Positions 10,401 through 20,265 of a stretch of 64,000 nt of DNA are shown here, piece after piece (within the stretch, counting starts at the first letter, position 1; each line of letters opens with the position of its first letter). Under the pieces are notes generated by a model. The model saw only the letters and a list, made by a program, of their open reading frames with translations. It had not been told where the DNA came from and did no database searches. The translations under genes and the position numbers were made by a program. The stretch comes from Closterium sp. NIES-65 (Eukaryota > Streptophyta > Zygnematophyceae > Desmidiales > Closteriaceae): contig CANXME010002580.1 in NCBI GenBank assembly GCA_948144175.1, positions 1 through 64,000 of the forward strand, in the 5' to 3' direction.

Positions 10401-10782
10401 CTTACAAGCATCTCCCTTCCCGCCAACAACATTGCACTAAAACTCAAGATTCATTTTGGAAGGGGTTCTTCAAACAGAATGTACTTATGGCATTCCTTAC
10501 TAAGTTCTTCAACATCGCATACATCAGTAGCTGTTGTTCGCCCAACACTGCTAACGGGGCTTCGCCAACTTCGCGCGCATTGTTTTATGAATCCATGCAT
10601 TGCTGGCCTGGCCGAGTCGGCCTACGATTCGGGACTAGCCCGAACCTCTATGCCAGCCTAGCACTAGCTAGCTCGTTTAAGTATTCGCTCATGTCTTTGC
10701 TCATACTTTGTACTCGTTTGACACCTAGTGCAATTTTCGCTATCACGTTCCATTGCACTCGTAACACTTGGTAATCAGAGCC
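10400..10782 (+). repeat. Plus-strand gypsy LTR end with primer binding site
   Basis: A second LTR end in the opposite orientation: ...CACTCGTAACA ends at 10766 and is followed by TTGGTAATCAGAGCC (10768-10782). No gag follows; 10783-10887 is short leader-like sequence cut off by the GTCGAC-rich LTR. The left limit is approximate. Confidence 0.55.
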
Positions 10783-10887
10783 ACTTTCTTTCGGACCAGG
10801 CATCTTCGCACTCAAAGAAATCAATTTTTGATTTTTGCACTCAAAGGGGACCCACGCCCCTTAGCACCTAGGAGTCGCCGTCCTCAC

Positions 10888-11427
10888 TGTTAACGAAAAT
10901 GGAATGTTGGCCTCGCCCTAGCTTGGGCGACTGCAGGGGATCACTGCGGTGCTACCGTCGACTAGGGGAGCTCGACGGCCTTCTTATGCAGGACAGGTCA
11001 ACGACCGCAGGGCAGGTCGACAAGGTGGTCGTCGACCTGCATAGGACTGTCGTAGGACTGGAGCCGTTGACTAGAGGAGCTTGACGACTGCAGCTGGCCG
11101 AGCTGGTCGACGGACGGGCCATCGACCAGGAGGAGCAGCTGTCAGTGCTGGTCTACGGAGGGGTCTGTCGACCCGGGTGTTCCTCGACGGGAGCTGTGGT
11201 CGACGAGGGAGTCGTCGACCAAAGCGCTGGGAGGTCGACCACGTTGACCTGGTGCAGCTCGGCGAGTTCTGTGGAGGCACGCAAACGTCGTCAAGGTCGC
11301 GGTGATAAAGACGCCTTCGGACTGGTATTTCGAAGTCAATATGGTTCGTCAGGCGCAGACAAAGGCCAACGAATGCATAGCGGTGCAAGTCGGACTAATC
11401 GTCTGCGCGTACCTGCGAACGTGCGCA
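10888..11427 (+). mobile_element. GTCGAC-rich LTR, copy A, left part
   Basis: Starts TGTTAACGAAAATGG and follows copy B (17914 onward) through GTTGGCCTCGCCCTAGCTTG. It carries eight GTCGAC sites between about 10955 and 11245. E3 is inserted in it at 11427; the rest resumes at 19892. No coding capacity. Confidence 0.7.
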
Positions 11428-11555
11428 TGTCAGATTTATACGACATAGCTGCTGTAGGCTATAGTGGGGTAGCACATATGGGGTACAGCTTTTGTAGGGT
11501 TTGTACTTGTACCCAACTTTCCCTTAGTCATTTCATTCTCGTTCTAGTTTTCTCA
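11428..11555 (+). repeat. E3 5' LTR
   Basis: 128 bp, TGTCAGATTTATAC to GTTTTCTCA. I count about five differences from the 3' LTR, roughly 4 percent. Confidence 0.95.
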
Positions 11556-11598
11556 TAGTATCGAGCAGGTTCCCTCGTGGGAACTGTTCCTAGGGCCC
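11556..11598 (+). promoter_or_regulatory. E3 primer site and leader hairpin
   Basis: TAGTATCGAGCAGG directly follows the LTR, a mutated tRNA-Met-type primer site. It is followed by TTCCC-tcgt-GGGAA (11570-11583), a perfect stem with a four-base loop, then AGGGCCCACC. Confidence 0.7.
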
Positions 11599-12449
11599 AC
11601 CGATTCGATTTTTTTTCCTGCCCGGAGCGCGCTCAGCCCCTGTCCGAGTCGCGCTCCCCTCTCTCGACCCTGTCGAGCCGCCTTAGCGGCCCCGTCGCGT
11701 CGTGCTAGCGGCCCCGTTGCGTCGCCCTCGCGGCCCCATCCCATCGCGCCACCCTAGCGGCTGCGTCACGCCGCCCTCGCAGCCCCGATCCGCTGCCCTA
11801 GCGGCCCCGTCGCCTACCCCTGCGGCCCCGGCGCCGCCCTTCCCGGCCCCGATCCGCCGCCCTAGCGACCCCGTCGCCTACCCCGCGGCCCCGGCGCCGC
11901 CCTTCCCGGCCCCAACGCCGCCCTTCCCAACCCTGCCCCGCCTCTGCTGGCCCCGTCGCCTAGCCCTACGGCCCCGGCGCCGCCCTTCTAGGCCTCGATC
12001 CGGCGCCCTGCGGCAACGTCGCCTACCCCGCGGCCCCGGCGCCGCCCTTCCCGGCCCCGACGCCGCCCTTCCCGACCCGGCCACGCCTCTGCTGGTCCCG
12101 TCGCCTACCCCTGCGGCCCCGACGCCGCCCTTCCCGGCCCCGGCCTCGCCTCTGTTGGCCCCGTCGCCCGCCCTTCCCGGCCCCGGCGCCGCCTCCACCC
12201 GGCCGCGCCACTGTCCTCACACGACCCCGCCGTCACCACCGAGCCGCCGTACCGCCGAGCCGCCTCAGCCGCCCGAACCGCCGAGCCGCTGAGCCGCCCG
12301 AGCCGCCCGAGCCGCTGAGTCGCCGAGCCGCCGAGCTGCTGTTCCTGCCGAGCCGCCGAGCCGCCCGAGCCGCCTTGTCCGGTAAGAGCAGCGCCTCTAT
12401 CACTGCATTGCCTTTACCCTACTGTTAGCGCTGCTAGTCTACTGCTGTC
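11599..12449 (+). repeat. E3 leader, GC-rich repeats
   Basis: CG-rich leader made of variable units around ccccggcgccgcccttcccg (11700-12200), passing into gagccgcc repeats near 12240-12380. The repeat unit differs from those in E1, E2 and E6. Open frames over it are repeat artefacts. Confidence 0.8.
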
Positions 12450-13779
12450 ATGGCTACCCCTAGTGTCCTTGCTTTTGACGTTGAGGGTCAGGCCATTGAC
12501 TTTGACGTCTGGGTAGATGACCTGCAGCTTTTCCTACAGTGCGATAGCACAGACGGTCTCTCCCTCTTTGACCTCACCTCTGGTGCCTCTCCTGCCCCTC
12601 CTGCTAATGCTGACGCCACTGTTCGCTCACAGTGGGCCACACGCAATGCTGCTGCACGTCTTGCTGAGCGTCACCACCTGCCTACCTCTGAGCGTGCGCA
12701 CTTTAGCCAGTACAAGAGTGCTCACACCTTGTACGACGCTGTAGTTGCACGCTACTCCTCCCCTGCCACTGCTGCACTGAGCCGCCTCATGCTACCGTAC
12801 CTCTTCCCTGACCTTGCTGCCTTTCCCACAGTCGGTGACCTCATTACGCACCTCCGCACTAGTGACACTCGCTACCGCGCTGCGCTTCCTGCTGAGTTCT
12901 GCGCCAAGAACCCCACCCCCCATGTACATCACTCTCTACTACATAGTCACTCGACTCCCTGGCTCTCTCCGCGTAGTCAAGGACCACTTCCTCTCAGTTT
13001 GCACCACCACTCTCACCACTGACCTCCTCGAGAAGGCCCTCCTTGCTGCAGAGAAGAGCATAGTCTCTGTCGAAGCCTCTCGTGGTGACCCTCGCACCCC
13101 TGTCTTTGAGGGGTGTTCTCCTTGCCCCCTTTTGCCCTCTGTTGCCTCTGCTGCTGCGGTCGACCTCGTTGGTTTCGAGTCGGTCGGCGCTGCGTCTGCC
13201 CCAAGCGGGAGACGCCGCACCGGCAAGGGCAATAGGGGCAAGGGCGCTGGAGGGGCTGGCGGGGGAGGCGGAGGTGGCGGGGGAGGCAGTGGAGGGGGTG
13301 GGGGTGGTGGTGGGAGTGGTGGTGGGGGTGGAGGTGTTGGTGGCGGCAGTGGAGGCGGAGGCGGAGGCGGCGGCGGCGGTGGGAGCGTAGGTGGCGGAGG
13401 TGGCGGCGGAGGCGGAGGCGGCGGCGGAGGAGGCGGAGCTGGCCGGGGTGGAGCTGCGCAGAGGGTCCGCTCCGGTGGTGGTCAGCGCCAGCAGTAGCAG
13501 CAGCGCACTCGTGACATCCCGTCCCCTCAGCAGCTGCGTGAGTGGTACGCTGCACACCAGCGGGGTGGGGGTACTGGTCTGTGCACCTACGTCCTACGCA
13601 CCAGCGACCGCGCGGGTGAGCAGTGCGGGGGTGCGCACCCCACCCAGCGCTGCTTTGGCCGCCTGACGGACGCTTGGCATCACCAGTTCCCTGAGGCCAC
13701 TGAGATCCCTCGCTGGGGCGAGCTGTCTAGGGCGGGAGTAGCTATCTTTGACCTTGACTTTGATGCTATTCTTGCTGCC
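12450..13779 (+). pseudogene. E3 Gag with glycine tract
   Basis: ATG at 12450 (MATPSVLAFDVEGQAIDFDV). The Gag core runs to about 12910, where the frame shifts in a C-rich run before MYITLYYIVTRLP. The second frame carries LEKALLAAEKSI, FEGCSP, GRRRTGKG and a glycine tract at 13240-13450. A TAG stop at 13495-13497 interrupts the Gln run. The same frame then gives PSPQQLREWYAAHQRGG and CTYVLRTSDRAGEQCGGAH...C (about 13580-13655), the C-x13-C-x3-H-x4-C module, then FGRLTDAWHHQFPEATEIPR. Gag builds the particle and binds the RNA. Probably broken; the frameshift may be real or a homopolymer error. Confidence 0.87.
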
Positions 13780-15470
13780 ATGTATGCTGTGACTTTTAGT
13801 GATGAGTGTGACAATTATCGGTGTTTTCCGCCCGACCCGGGCATTGAGATTGCTGCTCTAGGTACTGGTGAGGCTGCTGCTCTAGGTACTGGTGAGGCTG
13901 CTGCTCTAGGTGCTAGCAAGACTGCTGCTCTAGGTGCTGGTGCGGCTGCTCCCTCAGGTGCTGGTGAGTCTGCTCTCTCAGGTTCTGCGTCGGCTTTGGC
14001 CTCCTACACCTTAACCCTTGACTCGGGGGCTTCTCGCTCCTTCTTTTGAGACCGCACCACACTCACGCCGCTTGGTCGGCCAGTTGTAGTCTCTCTGGCA
14101 GACCCCTCTGGGGGTCCTGTCCTTGCTCACTTCTCCACTGTCCTCCCGTGTCCAGCGGCACCCTCTGGCACCCTGTCTGGTCTTTACCTCCCCTCGTCCT
14201 CTACGAACTTGGTGAGTGGTGCTGACCTGCAGGATGCGGGGGTTCACCAGTTCACTCCTGCGAGCCAGCGGGTGACCCACTGCACGAACGCTCGGACGGG
14301 CCGACACTTGGCCACGTTTACACTTTGGCCGGGGTCGAGCCTGTACACGCTGACCACTGAGTCTCCTCCAGTCACTGCGTCTGGTCAAGTAGCTGCGTCG
14401 GGTCAGGTGTTTGCTGCGGCGTCCAGGTCTGGTCCTGAGTCTGCCCCTTGCTCGTATCGCCTCCTGTCTCACGAGACTCTCCTCTGGCACCGCCGCCTTG
14501 GTCATCCCTCCTTGCTTCGTCTCCGAAGCATGGCCTCCCGTCTCCTTGTCTCTGGTCTTCCCCGGTCCCTCCCTCCCCTTCCTCCGGGGCCTGGCCCTAC
14601 CTGCGTCCCCTGTGTCGAGGAGCGGCAGCGGGCTGCCCTTCACCCCTCCCAGTTTCCTCCGACAGAGGCCCCGCTACAGACGCTTCACATGGACAGGGTC
14701 ACGAGCGCTACTTCCTGCTGGTGGTTGACGACTACTCGCGTTACACCACAGTCTTCCCCTTGCGCAGCAAGGGTGATGTTACTGAGGTGTTGATTGAATG
14801 GATCCGCGCAGCTCGTCTCCACCTCCGGCAGAGCTTCGGCTCGGACTTTCCTGTTCTGCGTCTGCACTCTGACATTGGCAGAGAATTTCTCCTCTGGCCT
14901 TCTGCGAGCCTACTAACGTGCACGAGGCATCCGCTAGACCTTCATGCTTCCGGACTCTCCACAGCAAAATGGGATTGCTGAGCGCCGCATTGGCATGGTC
15001 ATGGACGTCGCCCGTACGTCCATGATGCATGCAACGGCCCCTCATTTTCTGTGGCCGTTTGCGGTTCGGTACGCGGCGCATCAGATCAACCTTGAGCCCA
15101 GGGTCTCCATGCCGGAGACCTCCTCAGCCTTGCTGTGGACGGGGAAGGTTGGCGATGCGTCTGCGTTCCGTGTCTGGGGATCTCGGGCGTTTGTCCGCGA
15201 CTTGTCTGCGGATAAGCTGTCCCCTCGTGCTGCTCCTTGCGTCTTCTTGGGTTTCCCCCCTGACACGCCAGGGGTGGCAGCTCTACCACCCCACCTCTCG
15301 CTGGTTTTGTCCTCCCAGGATGTCACGTTCGACGAGTCGGTCCCCTACTACCGTCTCTTCCCCTACCGCACTCCGTCCCTCCCCCCTCCACCGCTCTTCC
15401 TTGTGCCAGGTCCCCCCCCGGTAGACCCCCTTCCCCCTCAGGGTCCTGCCCCTTCAGGTGTGTCCCAGGT
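13780..15470 (+). pseudogene. E3 protease and integrase
   Basis: Protease motif LTLDSGASRSFF at 14015-14046 is followed immediately by a TGA (14047-14049). The pre-integrase zinc module follows: HRRLGHPSLLRL near 14490 and CVPCVEERQ near 14610. At about 14694 a deletion of some 31 bp removes the residues after HMD, at a short TGGA repeat, and shifts the frame. The core continues with LHSDIGREF near 14865 (RGGEF altered to IGREF) and, in another frame, NGIAERRIGM near 14980. FLWPFAVRYAAHQINL and AFRVWGSRAFVRDLSADKLS follow. Domain order is normal, but three independent lesions make it inactive. Confidence 0.87.
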
Positions 15471-16784
15471 AGACGCTGTTGAGCCTGTCGAGGTCGCTGG
15501 TGACTCTGGTGCTGCTGAGGGTGCTGAGCCTGGGGGTGCTGAGCGTGTGGGTGCTACGCCTGGGGGTGCTGAGCCTGAGGGTACTACGACTGGGGGTGCT
15601 GAGCCTGGGGGTGCTGAGTCTGAGGGTGCTAAGCCTGGGGGTGCTGAGCCCGGGGGTTCTACGCCTGGGGGTGCTGAGCATGGGGGTTTTGAGCCTGCGG
15701 GTGCTACACCTAGAGGTACTGAGCCTGGGGGTGCGGAGCCTAAGAGAGCTGGGCGTGCTTGTGTGGCGTTTAGCAGTGCTGTGCCTGGCGGTTCTCTGGG
15801 TGCTTTGTCTCGTCGGGAGCCACTCTCTCCACAAGAGCTGCGCGAGTGGTTTGCCTGGCGCTGGAGGCGTGCTGCTAGAGCTGGAGTTTCTTTGGCTGCT
15901 GAGGGTGCTGGTACTGCGGGTCTCGGAAGTGCTCGTACTGGGAGTACTGGAGCTGCTCGGCCTGCGGGTACTTCTGGAGCTGGAGCTGCTTAGGGTGTTG
16001 GCGCTGAGGCTACTACTGTCGGTCATGGAGGCGGTCCTGTTGGGGGTACTACTGGTGCTGCTGGAGGTACTGGAGCTGGAGGTGCTGCTGGCGCTGGTAC
16101 TACCACTAGGGGTCTTGGTGCTGTCTCTGCTGTGTGTAGAGTCGCCGCGCGGCCTCGGCCGTACATCGTTCCGCTTCTTCAGTAGGTTCTTGGTCTCCCG
16201 CCCTCTACTGGTCCTCCTCCTCCCTTAGAGTGTCCACAGCCTGTCCCGTCGCAGTTACAGTTACAGCTGGCCTCCCCACTGCCTGCTCCTTCTCCCTACA
16301 CTGGTCCCACTGGAGGTCTTGTTGAGCGTTGTGAGCCTGCGTCTTGCCCCGCGTCGCCTGTCCATGCTGCACGCACTAGTGGTCGTGGTTCGCGTCAACG
16401 TCTCCTTTTGTCCCTAGCACGCACCTGATGCCTCTACGTTCTACTGCTCCTCTGCGTGCCCCTTTGCCTTCTCCTCCTGAGTCTTCTCTTCCTGCTCTTC
16501 CCGACCCGGAGTCGGACTCTCTTCGTGGTGCTAGTCCTACTGTCACGTGTCTCCTTGCTACTTTCGTTACTGACCCTTCCTTTGAGTCCATTGCTGCGTC
16601 TGCCCTAGTTGCTGAGCTCGTCGACTTTGCTGCTCGCTGTCGCCCAGACTACGCTGCCAATCTTGTTGCTGAGTCTGATTCTGTCTGTCCTCCGTCCGTC
16701 GGGGGTGAGTGAGCCCTTGGCACGGACGTCCTTGAGGACACACAGGAGGAGTTCCAGTGTTTAGCTGCTGCTTCACCTCATCTC
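15471..16784 (+). pseudogene. E3 integrase-RT linker with GAEPG repeats and LREWF motif
   Basis: In frame with integrase to 15993. A 15-bp degenerate tandem repeat at 15500-15740 encodes runs such as GGAEPGGAE. SPQELREWFAWRWRRAA follows at about 15825-15875, a second copy of the Gag LREWY motif, then Gly/Ala-rich sequence. From 16000 to 16780 the frame is broken but RPRPY, SLLALADP-like and SDSLRGASPTVTCLL pieces remain recognisable. The repeats could let linker length vary without loss of function; that is inference. Confidence 0.68.
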
Positions 16785-17908
16785 GTGTCCGCACTGCTTA
16801 CCCCTGAGGGAGACCCGGATGCACTTGACATCCCGACTCCGCTCTCTTACGCGGAGGCGATAGAGGGTCCCTACTCCTCTCAGTGGCAGACAGCTATGGA
16901 CGCAAAGATGGCTTCTTGGAAGTCCACAGGCACCTATGTTGACGACGTTCCCCCTCCAGGGGCGAACATCGTCAGTGGCATGTGGATTTTCAGGGTGAAG
17001 CGGCCGCCGCGTTCTCCGCCTGTCTTCAAGGCACGTTACGTGGCTCGTGGCTTCAGTCAACGGCAGGGAGTTGACTACTTTCAGACCTTCTCTCCCACCC
17101 CGAAGATGACCACTCTTCGGGTACTGCTGCACGTAGCTGCTCACTGTGACTAAGAGCTGCACTCTCTTGACTTCAGCACTGCTTTCTTGAAGGGCAGCCT
17201 GCACGAGGAGATCTGGCTGCGTTGCCCACCTGGCTTCACTGGGTCTTTTCCTCCTGGCACCCAGTGGAGCCTCCGGCGGCCAGTCTACGGTCTCCGCCAG
17301 GCACCGCGTGAGTGGCACGACACACTGAGGACTACACTTGCGGCTCTTGGGTTTGCTCCCTCTACTGCTGACCCGTCGCTGTTTCTTCGCACCGACACTT
17401 CTTTGCCGCCGTTCTACATCCTCGTGTACGTCGACGACTTGGTCTTTGCCACAGCTGACACTGCTGGACTCGCCTACGTGAAGTCCGAGCTGCAGAAGAG
17501 ACACACGTGCACAGACCTGGGTGAACTGCGCAGCTACCTTGGCTTGCAGATCACCCGGGACAGAGCACGCCGCACCATTACCCTGACTCAGTCACACATG
17601 GTGCAGCAGGTCCTTCAGCGCTTTGGCTTCACGTACTCCTCGCCTCAGGCCACTCCTCTGCCTACTCGCCACTCGCTCTCAGCTCTGCCTTCGGATGAGT
17701 CCGTAGAGTCGAGTGGCCCGTACCCAGAGCTTGTTGGCTGCCTCATGTACCTGATGACCTGCACACGACATGACCTTGCATACCCTCTTAGCATTCTTGC
17801 ACGCTATGTTGCTCCTGGGAGACACAGACCAGAGCACATGGCTGCAGCAAAGAGGGTGTTGCACTACTTGTGCAGTACGTCGGGCATGGGGCTTGTGCTT
17901 GGAGGGCA
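16785..17908 (+). pseudogene. E3 reverse transcriptase, one stop then interrupted
   Basis: One reading frame carries DIPTPLSYAEAIEGPYSS, MWIFRVKRPP, FKARYVARGFSQRQGVDY, LDFSTAFLKGSLHEEIWL, SLRRPVYGLRQAPREWHD and the catalytic ILVYVDDLVFA (about 17420-17450). It has a single in-frame TAA (17151-17153), where relatives have Tyr in RDYELHSL. It continues through LGELRSYLGLQITRDRARR and LMYLMTCTRHDLAYPL to GMGLVLGGQS. There the GTCGAC-rich LTR (17914) cuts it off; RNase H resumes at 19059. Apart from the stop and insertion the RT is close to intact. Confidence 0.9.
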
Positions 17909-17913
17909 GAGTC

Positions 17914-19053
17914 TGTCAATGAGAGCTGGGTATTGGCCCCGTCCTCGCTTGGGTGGAGCCGACTTCGTGGTCGGGTGTGAGGGGAGCAGCTGACCTGCAG
18001 CAAAGGGTGAGCTGGTCGACGAGGAGGTCGGCTTGCACGGGGGACTACTGCACGGGCGTTGACTTCAGGGTGGCGCCGACTTCAAGGAGGTCGACTTGGG
18101 AGTCGACCTGCGGAGGACGTCAACTTGATGACGTCAACTTGGGGAAGCCGGCTTCGGCGGTCGGCTAACGGACTGCTGGTCGACCTGTTAGTGGTCGACT
18201 GGACCTGGTGGTCGACGAAGGAGGGGCCGACGTCGACCTCGACTCAGGACGCCGAGCAGTTGGGCGTCGAGTAGCGGGGCGTCAACTTCGTGACGCCAGC
18301 ATCGCGTGGCCGACGTGGGTGGTCGGCCGACGACTGTGCAGGTCGACGTGGAGCTGGTCGACTAGAGGGGACGTCGACCTGGAGGAGGTCGACCGATGGT
18401 GTCGTCGACCTGGTGAGGTTGACGTGGAGGTGGTCGTTGACTTGGGAGGTCGACGGGCACGTACGGGAGCTGCTGGTCGACGTGGTTGCCTGGTCGACCA
18501 GGTGACCTGGGTGACAAAGTGCCGCGGAGGAGTGCGACGGTCGCCCAGGCGAAGCTGGCGAGAGCGACCTCGGTGGTGGTATCCCGAGGTCGTCGTGGCG
18601 GATCAGAGGCAGTCGTCAGCTCAAGGATGACGTGGTGTGTGCGCTGTGCAGGTGACGAGACTCTGCACGCCAATCATCTGCGCGCAACTGCAAAGTAGGG
18701 TACACTGCTGTCCTGCGTGAGCAATGTTGTCACGCCGTCAACCTGCAACGTTGGCACGCTGTCGTCTTTGCCTTGCTGGAGCGCGGTCGACCAAGCCGTG
18801 CTGGAACACGGTCGACCAAGCTGCGCTGGCAGTTGGCCGACCTGAATGCTTGCTTTGATGTAGTCTTGCTATGCCAACTTCATTGTACCAATTGTTCTGA
18901 ATTTTTCCTAGTGGAACTCTAGCCAACTTTCCCCGTGAACTAGCAAGTAGTGTGCGCACAAGGAAAACGACTAAGGAACAGAGAACGCAGAGATCACACG
19001 AGCACACGTGCCTAGCCTGCAGTCTAGCTCTCGTTGTAGCAGTTATCTCCGCA
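17914..19053 (+). mobile_element. Solo GTCGAC-rich LTR, copy B, inserted in E3 pol
   Basis: The 1140-bp insert begins TGTCAATGAGAG, ends TTATCTCCGCA, and is flanked by gagtc on both sides (17909-17913 and 19054-19058). TG...CA ends plus a 5-bp duplication identify a solo LTR or similar LTR-only element. I count about 17 GTCGAC sites by eye, against well under one expected. They are concentrated at 18015-18500, with two more near 18785 and 18810. It has no credible protein. The first 50 bp and a segment near 18670-18770 match copy A (10888 and 19892). Internal genes of the parent element are not in the window. Confidence 0.78.
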
Positions 19054-19058
19054 GAGTC

Positions 19059-19555
19059 CAGTGGTCCTCACTGGACACGCTAACGCTTCTTGGACTGACG
19101 ACCAGGCTACGCAGCGATCGTCACAGGGTTACATCTTCAGCTTTGGTTCCGGCTCTGTTTCGTGGCGGGCTACCCGTTCGTCTTCTGTTCTCGGCTCCAG
19201 TTGTGAGGCTGAGATCTACACAGGAACCATGGCTACACAGGAGCTTTGCTGGCTCACCTACCTGCTGACTGACCTCGGAGAGCCGCCTCGTTCTCCTCCA
19301 GTGCTGTACGTAGACAACAAGGCCATGCTGGCCTTGTGTCGGGAGCAGAGACTGGAGCACAGAACGAAGCACATTGCTCTTTGCTACTTCCATGCTCGTG
19401 AGTTGCAGCAGCGTGGTCAGCTGCGGCTTGCGTACGTGGCCTCTGAGGCCAACACTGCTGATATCTTCACCAAGGCACTTGCGCCTTGTGATCATCAGCG
19501 CTTCTGTACTCAGCTGGGTCTTGTGCTTGCCTTGCCTCACTTGCTCACCTCTTGA
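19059..19555 (+). pseudogene. E3 RNase H domain (3' part of pol)
   Basis: Open to TGA 19553-19555. The copia RNase H motifs are present: GHANASWTDD (the usual DASW first Asp is Asn here), SCEAEIYTG with Glu, YVDNKAMLAL with Asp, LEHRTKHIAL, and the terminal ASEANTADIFTKAL. The mature enzyme would degrade the RNA strand of the hybrid. It is separated from its RT by the solo LTR and has the D-to-N change. Confidence 0.85.
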
Positions 19556-19758
19556 CCTTGTTTGTACTGCTATATATATACACTTGCTGTTGCTTGTCTA
19601 GCCTTTTATATATATGTACTCCTTCATGTGAACTGGCCTTGTGGCCTTGAACTTGTGCTCGGAATGTGTGGTGACTTTGTGATCCACCCTGAGATTGCTT
19701 TGCTTTGCTTGACTGGTCTTGTGACCCCTTGTTCTCCCCCACTTTGCCTATGGGGGTG
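19556..19758 (+). promoter_or_regulatory. E3 3' untranslated region and polypurine tract
   Basis: The stretch ending GTGATCCACCCTGAG and CCCCCACTTTGCCTATGGGGG (C run and G run at 19736-19756, nine-base spacer) is the shared CopA 3' end. TGGGGGTG at 19751-19758 is the polypurine tract directly before the LTR. The same block is kept in non-autonomous E7. Confidence 0.75.
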
Positions 19759-19886
19759 TGTCAGATTTATATGACATAGCTGCTATAGGCTATAGTGGGG
19801 TAGCACTTATGGGGTACAGCTTTTCTAGGGTTTGTACATGTACCCAACTTTCCCTTAGTCATTTCATTCTCGTTCTAGTTTTCTCA
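19759..19886 (+). repeat. E3 3' LTR
   Basis: 128 bp, TGTCAGATTTATAT to TTTTCTCA, followed by the target duplication gcgca. Confidence 0.95.
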
Positions 19887-19976
19887 GCGCACTGCGGTAT
19901 TCTATGGGTGCAATGCTGGACAGCCGCTCTGCTGCAGTGTTGGCACGCCGTCAACATGCTGTGTTGGCAGGCCACG
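19887..19976 (+). mobile_element. GTCGAC-rich LTR, copy A, right part (truncated)
   Basis: After the gcgca duplication the sequence resumes the GTCGAC-LTR, aligning with copy B near 18690-18765 through GTTGGCACGCCGTCAAC. The match ends at about 19976, so the right end of copy A is lost. Confidence 0.6.
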
Positions 19977-20160
19977 TTTCTGAAGTCCTCTCCAGGATTA
20001 ATCGGGCATCCACAGTTCAGATCTACTAACCCCCTCACACTGAGAGGCCCAGGACTAAGCACAGCAGCACCGGCCTACATGTGCATACACCGGGAATCAA
20101 ACCCGAGACCGCTCTTACACCATGTCAAAATCCCATTCACTAGACCATAGGGATAAAAGG
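19977..20160 (-). mobile_element. tRNA-derived SINE-like sequence
   Basis: On the minus strand TGGTCTAGTGAATGG (20133-20147) fits a tRNA A box and GGTTTGATTCC (20093-20103) fits a B box, at normal spacing. Together they form an internal RNA polymerase III promoter. A tRNA-unrelated tail extends to about 19977. There is no full cloverleaf, so I call a SINE rather than a tRNA gene. The tail motif AGATCTGAACTGTGGATGC recurs in the neighbouring fragment. Confidence 0.55.
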
Positions 20161-20164
20161 GCTT

Positions 20165-20265
20165 GTTTCAGTAGCGGGTCAGTGCCCCCATAAACCCCCA
20201 GGCAAACGCGCTTGTAACCCTCTCCATGATCAATCGAGCATCCACATTACAGATCTACTGACAGA
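20165..20265 (-). repeat. Second SINE fragment
   Basis: AGATCTGTAATGTGGATGC on the minus strand, then TTGATCATGGAGAGG, is a diverged copy of the tail of the SINE at 19977-20160. Only the tail remains; the two copies lie head to tail. Confidence 0.45.

Larger units (their letters stand above)
11428..19886 (+). mobile_element. E3: CopA Ty1/copia retrotransposon with perfect target duplication
   Basis: LTRs at 11428-11555 and 19759-19886 are flanked by gcgca on both sides (11423-11427 and 19887-19891), so the boundaries are exact. The 8.46 kb includes a 1.14-kb foreign LTR inserted at 17914-19053, giving a native length near 7.3 kb. It has the full CopA domain order but several stops, frameshifts and small deletions. 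Confidence 0.95.

Noticed and set aside
10256..10774. 172-codon plus-strand frame
   Set aside because: It spans two facing LTR remnants and a palindrome, has no recognisable domain, and ends at a primer site.
13495..14049. Stop codons in E3 gag and protease as possible programmed readthrough sites
   Set aside because: E1, E2 and E6 lack stops at these positions, so they are most simply ordinary decay.
20086..20155. A functional tRNA gene
   Set aside because: A and B boxes are present but the acceptor, D and anticodon stems do not pair convincingly and a long tail follows, so a SINE is likelier.
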